NCBI GenBank assembly: GCA_038117225.1
Contig: JAYOFM010000025.1
Location: 1 to 32,936 of the forward strand
Length of the DNA stretch: 32,936 nt
Reading direction: 5' to 3'
Source of the DNA: JAYOFM01 sp038117225
GTDB lineage: Bacteria > Pseudomonadota > Alphaproteobacteria > Rhodospirillales > Casp-alpha2
The number at the start of each line of letters is the position of its first letter. The first letter of the stretch is position 1. This document shows, piece after piece, positions 31,003-32,936 of the stretch. The notes beneath the pieces are model-generated. The model was given only the letters and a program-made list of their open reading frames with translations. It was not told where the DNA came from and made no database searches. Position numbers and translations under genes: made by a program.

Positions 31003-31499
31003 TGCGTCCGCACCACGGCGGTGCCGGTCAAGGTGATGGTCGACCCGAGAAGCAACAGGGTGAAATCGTTCGACGCCGCGATTGTATAAAAATATCGGTT
31101 CGCGCTGGCGTCGGAACAGGTGCCGCCGCAGGTGATCGCGGTGCCGTCAGCGCACTCACACGATTGAGTCACCGTCACATCGCTGGTCGAGATTCCCGAG
31201 TTGGTCGACGCAACCACGGCGGCCTGGATTTCCGACGTTGTCGCCCCGGTATCGACAAGTACCAGCTGCGCCCCAGCGCGAGCCGCGCTAACCAGTTCCA
31301 TCTTCTCGAACATCGCCAGTCCATAATTCGCGAGGCCAACCAACATGGCGGCAATAATTGGCGCGATGAGCGCGAACTCGACCGCCGCCACTCCCGCGAT
31401 GGAACGCCGAAAACGGCGAATGCTTGATCGCTTGATCTGGATTTTTCTCTCAGCCCTATTCATCAATCGTTCTGGCATGATTTCGTTCGGTTCCAACAT
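30999..31499 (-). CDS. TadE/TadG family pilus protein with Cys cluster
   Basis: A protein of up to 166 residues; the start could also be the Met codons at 31478 or 31463, none with a strong ribosome binding site. A basic N-terminus leads to 'GVAAVEFALIAPIIAAMLVGLANYGLAMFEKMEL' (about 36-69), the TadE pilin signature and single membrane helix. The periplasmic part holds four Cys in a short stretch (CEC, then CGGTC, about 115-128), likely disulfide bonded. It is coupled to the downstream TadE gene by an ATGA overlap and follows tadG by 17 bases. Confidence 0.9.
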   Translation of the reverse strand: MLEPNEIMPERLMNRAERKIQIKRSSIRRFRRSIAGVAAVEFALIAPIIAAMLVGLANYGLAMFEKMELVSAARAGAQLVLVDTGATTSEIQAAVVASTNSGISTSDVTVTQSCECADGTAITCGGTCSDASANRYFYTIAASNDFTLLLLGSTITLTGTAVVRTQ

Positions 31500-31516
31500 G
31501 TCGTGGCTTCAACCCT

Positions 31517-32845
31517 CTACTCAACCAGCGACACTGCATAGGAGGTGTAGATGGTATTCAGTCCGAGGCCGGTACATTGGTTTTCAAGATCCGCGTTACC
31601 GTTGAAGGTCACGGTGTTGGCGACAATCTGCAGACACCCATTGTCGTCGGTCGAGTTGCCACCGTTGAAGTTGACGTCGTTATTGGGCACATAGATCACG
31701 CCAGTCAGTTCCGTGTTCGATCCGCCTGTGAAGTCAAACGACGAACTTGGTGAACTCGGCGCATTGCTGTCCTGAAAAAATAGAATTCCCGAATAATCAC
31801 CCGACGTCGGGGCGCTGAGGCTCATGGTCGAACCGCCAGCGATGCTGACGTCGGCATAGCCGGACCCGTCGCTGGCGGTCAGAATGATCGTCACGTCGGT
31901 CCCGGTCACGAAGGCGCCGCCGTTGATCTTGAACGTACCTTCGTCGATGACGTAGGTGCCGGCATCGAATGTGATGGTATCACCGCTGTTCACCGTGAGG
32001 CCGTTGCAGATCACGGCGTAGTCGTCGGCGGGATTGACGGAAATCGTTTCGCCGTCGGCGGGGCTGTAGGCACTGTTTCCGGAGCCGCTGTAGTCGCAAC
32101 CATGAGCGGCCACGTCCGTTGGCACGGCGAGTGAACTATAGGGATCCGTGATTGTGCTGGCATTGGTCGAGGCACTTGAACAGACGGAGTAGGTCGGACT
32201 GCCGTCAATGTCGCCGACGGTGGTGATGCAATCCGTCGTCAGATCGGCATTGTTGCTGACATCCACAGATTTCGCATGGCTAGAATTGGTGGCGACCTGA
32301 CAGCCATCCAGGCTTACGCTGGCGGTTCCAGAAACACTGACCGCACCGCTGGCGGTACTGGACAGCGCCAGCACGCAGGCTTCGTTGCCGCTTGGCGCCG
32401 AGTTGGCCGTGGCGGACGCGCTGACCGTGACCGACGTACCGAGAAACCAACTCGAAAATAGCAGCTGGACCGTCCGTGACACTGATACATTGACGGCAGT
32501 GGCATCAGATGAATAGGTACCCGAAGAAGGCGGATAGGCAACGGCTATGGTGTCCGTTGTCACGCTGAAACCGTTGCGGCTCGCGTCGGCTGTAGCCGCG
32601 GTCGTTACCGTCGTTGTCGTGGCGCTGGAGTCCATGGCCTCATAGGCGCCGGCGATGGCCGCCGCATCGGCGAGGGTTTGCACGTCACGGCGGTGCTGGA
32701 ACCAATACCCCACTTCAACGCCAAGCCCGACGAGAAATGGCAGCATCAGCGCGAACATGACAGCGATGACACCGCGCCGGTCCATCATGAACCGGCGAAG
32801 AGCAATCCTTCCACCAAGCGATATACCCCCTTTTGAGTTCGCCAT
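31517..32845 (-). CDS. TadG-like Flp pilus assembly protein with Ser/Thr-rich beta passenger
   Basis: The protein is 442 residues from the ATG at 32845, which has AAGGTGG about nine bases before it; a GTG at 32893 is in frame but less likely. The N-terminus has the Tad signature 'RRGVIAVMFALMLPFLVGLGVEVGYWFQHRRDVQTLADAAAIAGA' (conserved positions, about 23-67), one membrane helix followed by the amphipathic stretch. The rest is Ser/Thr/Gly/Asn-rich and beta-strand-like, with repeating short hydrophobic strands ('TVNSGDTITFDAGTYVID', 'NGGAFVTGTDVTIILT') and eight Cys, but no recognisable vWA MIDAS as in classic TadG. It is likely surface or periplasmic. It heads the tad group on the minus strand. 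Confidence 0.85.
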   Translation of the reverse strand: MANSKGGISLGGRIALRRFMMDRRGVIAVMFALMLPFLVGLGVEVGYWFQHRRDVQTLADAAAIAGAYEAMDSSATTTTVTTAATADASRNGFSVTTDTIAVAYPPSSGTYSSDATAVNVSVSRTVQLLFSSWFLGTSVTVSASATANSAPSGNEACVLALSSTASGAVSVSGTASVSLDGCQVATNSSHAKSVDVSNNADLTTDCITTVGDIDGSPTYSVCSSASTNASTITDPYSSLAVPTDVAAHGCDYSGSGNSAYSPADGETISVNPADDYAVICNGLTVNSGDTITFDAGTYVIDEGTFKINGGAFVTGTDVTIILTASDGSGYADVSIAGGSTMSLSAPTSGDYSGILFFQDSNAPSSPSSSFDFTGGSNTELTGVIYVPNNDVNFNGGNSTDDNGCLQIVANTVTFNGNADLENQCTGLGLNTIYTSYAVSLVE

Positions 32846-32936
32846 ATCCGGCCACCTTGCGATTCCGCCCCCCACGATAAAGAACTCGAACACTGATCAG
32901 GTCCGGCGCCGCCGCACCGATCCCGCCACCGGTGCC
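32846..32936. other. Upstream region of tadG, no gene assigned
   Basis: Ninety-one bases remain before the window edge. On the minus strand one frame is open from the edge and stops at TGA (plus-strand TCA 32897-32899), giving twelve basic residues that could be the end of a preceding gene or chance. No convincing promoter was found. Confidence 0.3.

Overview
The window is dense, GC-rich bacterial chromosome that fits an alphaproteobacterium, probably of the Rhodospirillales type. This is inferred from gene content: the run DUF1285 / Nudix CoA pyrophosphatase / DUF6111 followed by CCA tRNA nucleotidyltransferase, the four-gene MoxR / DUF58 / DUF4159 cluster, the 'LGHNQGPP' protein and the Tad pilin genes are all typical of that class. 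No rRNA, tRNA, CRISPR array, IS element or phage gene was seen. No gene-free stretch exceeds 300 bases; the longest gaps (about 196, 147, 134 and 124 bases) are divergent promoter regions.

Layout. (1) 51-6849, minus strand: MoxR AAA+ ATPase, DUF58 protein and two large membrane proteins with degenerate von Willebrand-like domains. (2) 6877-9171, plus: DUF1285, Nudix hydrolase, DUF6111 and a secreted DUF1194 VWA protein in a tightly overlapping operon. (3) 9144-10767, minus: an atypical SDR, a possible 41-residue membrane peptide and a HAD-like protein that has lost its catalytic residues. (4) 10860-14898, plus: TauE/SafE exporter, CCA-adding enzyme, SGNH hydrolase, tandem CDGSH iron-sulfur protein, ketopantoate-reductase-like protein. 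(5) 14914-19141: an Lrp/AsnC regulator divergent from an operon of M20 aminoacylase, diaminopropionate ammonia-lyase and M24 peptidase. (6) 19148-20609, minus: ccdA-ccdB toxin-antitoxin pair, then a YbaK-type tRNA deacylase starting four bases after ccdB, then a PilZ protein. (7) 20734-26428: agmatinase-family ureohydrolase, PrpF-family isomerase, aldo/keto reductase, CBS protein, CPG2-like M20 peptidase overlapping a histidine phosphatase. (8) 26498-30573, plus: PilZ, cytochrome c, TauD-type dioxygenase, DUF1989 protein, MttB-superfamily methyltransferase. (9) 30592-32845, minus: TadE, TadE and TadG-like Flp pilus proteins.

How it may work together. The left third looks like conserved housekeeping and envelope genes. 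The right two thirds read as a patchwork of small catabolic modules for nitrogenous compounds: N-acyl or diamino acids, guanidino compounds and possibly methylated amines. The least familiar arrangements are the Lrp/M20/DpaL/M24 operon, the cytochrome c/TauD/DUF1989/MttB block, and ccdAB coupled to ybaK behind a promoter that carries repeated GTATAC-like half-sites. All functions are assigned by reading motifs; no database search was possible.
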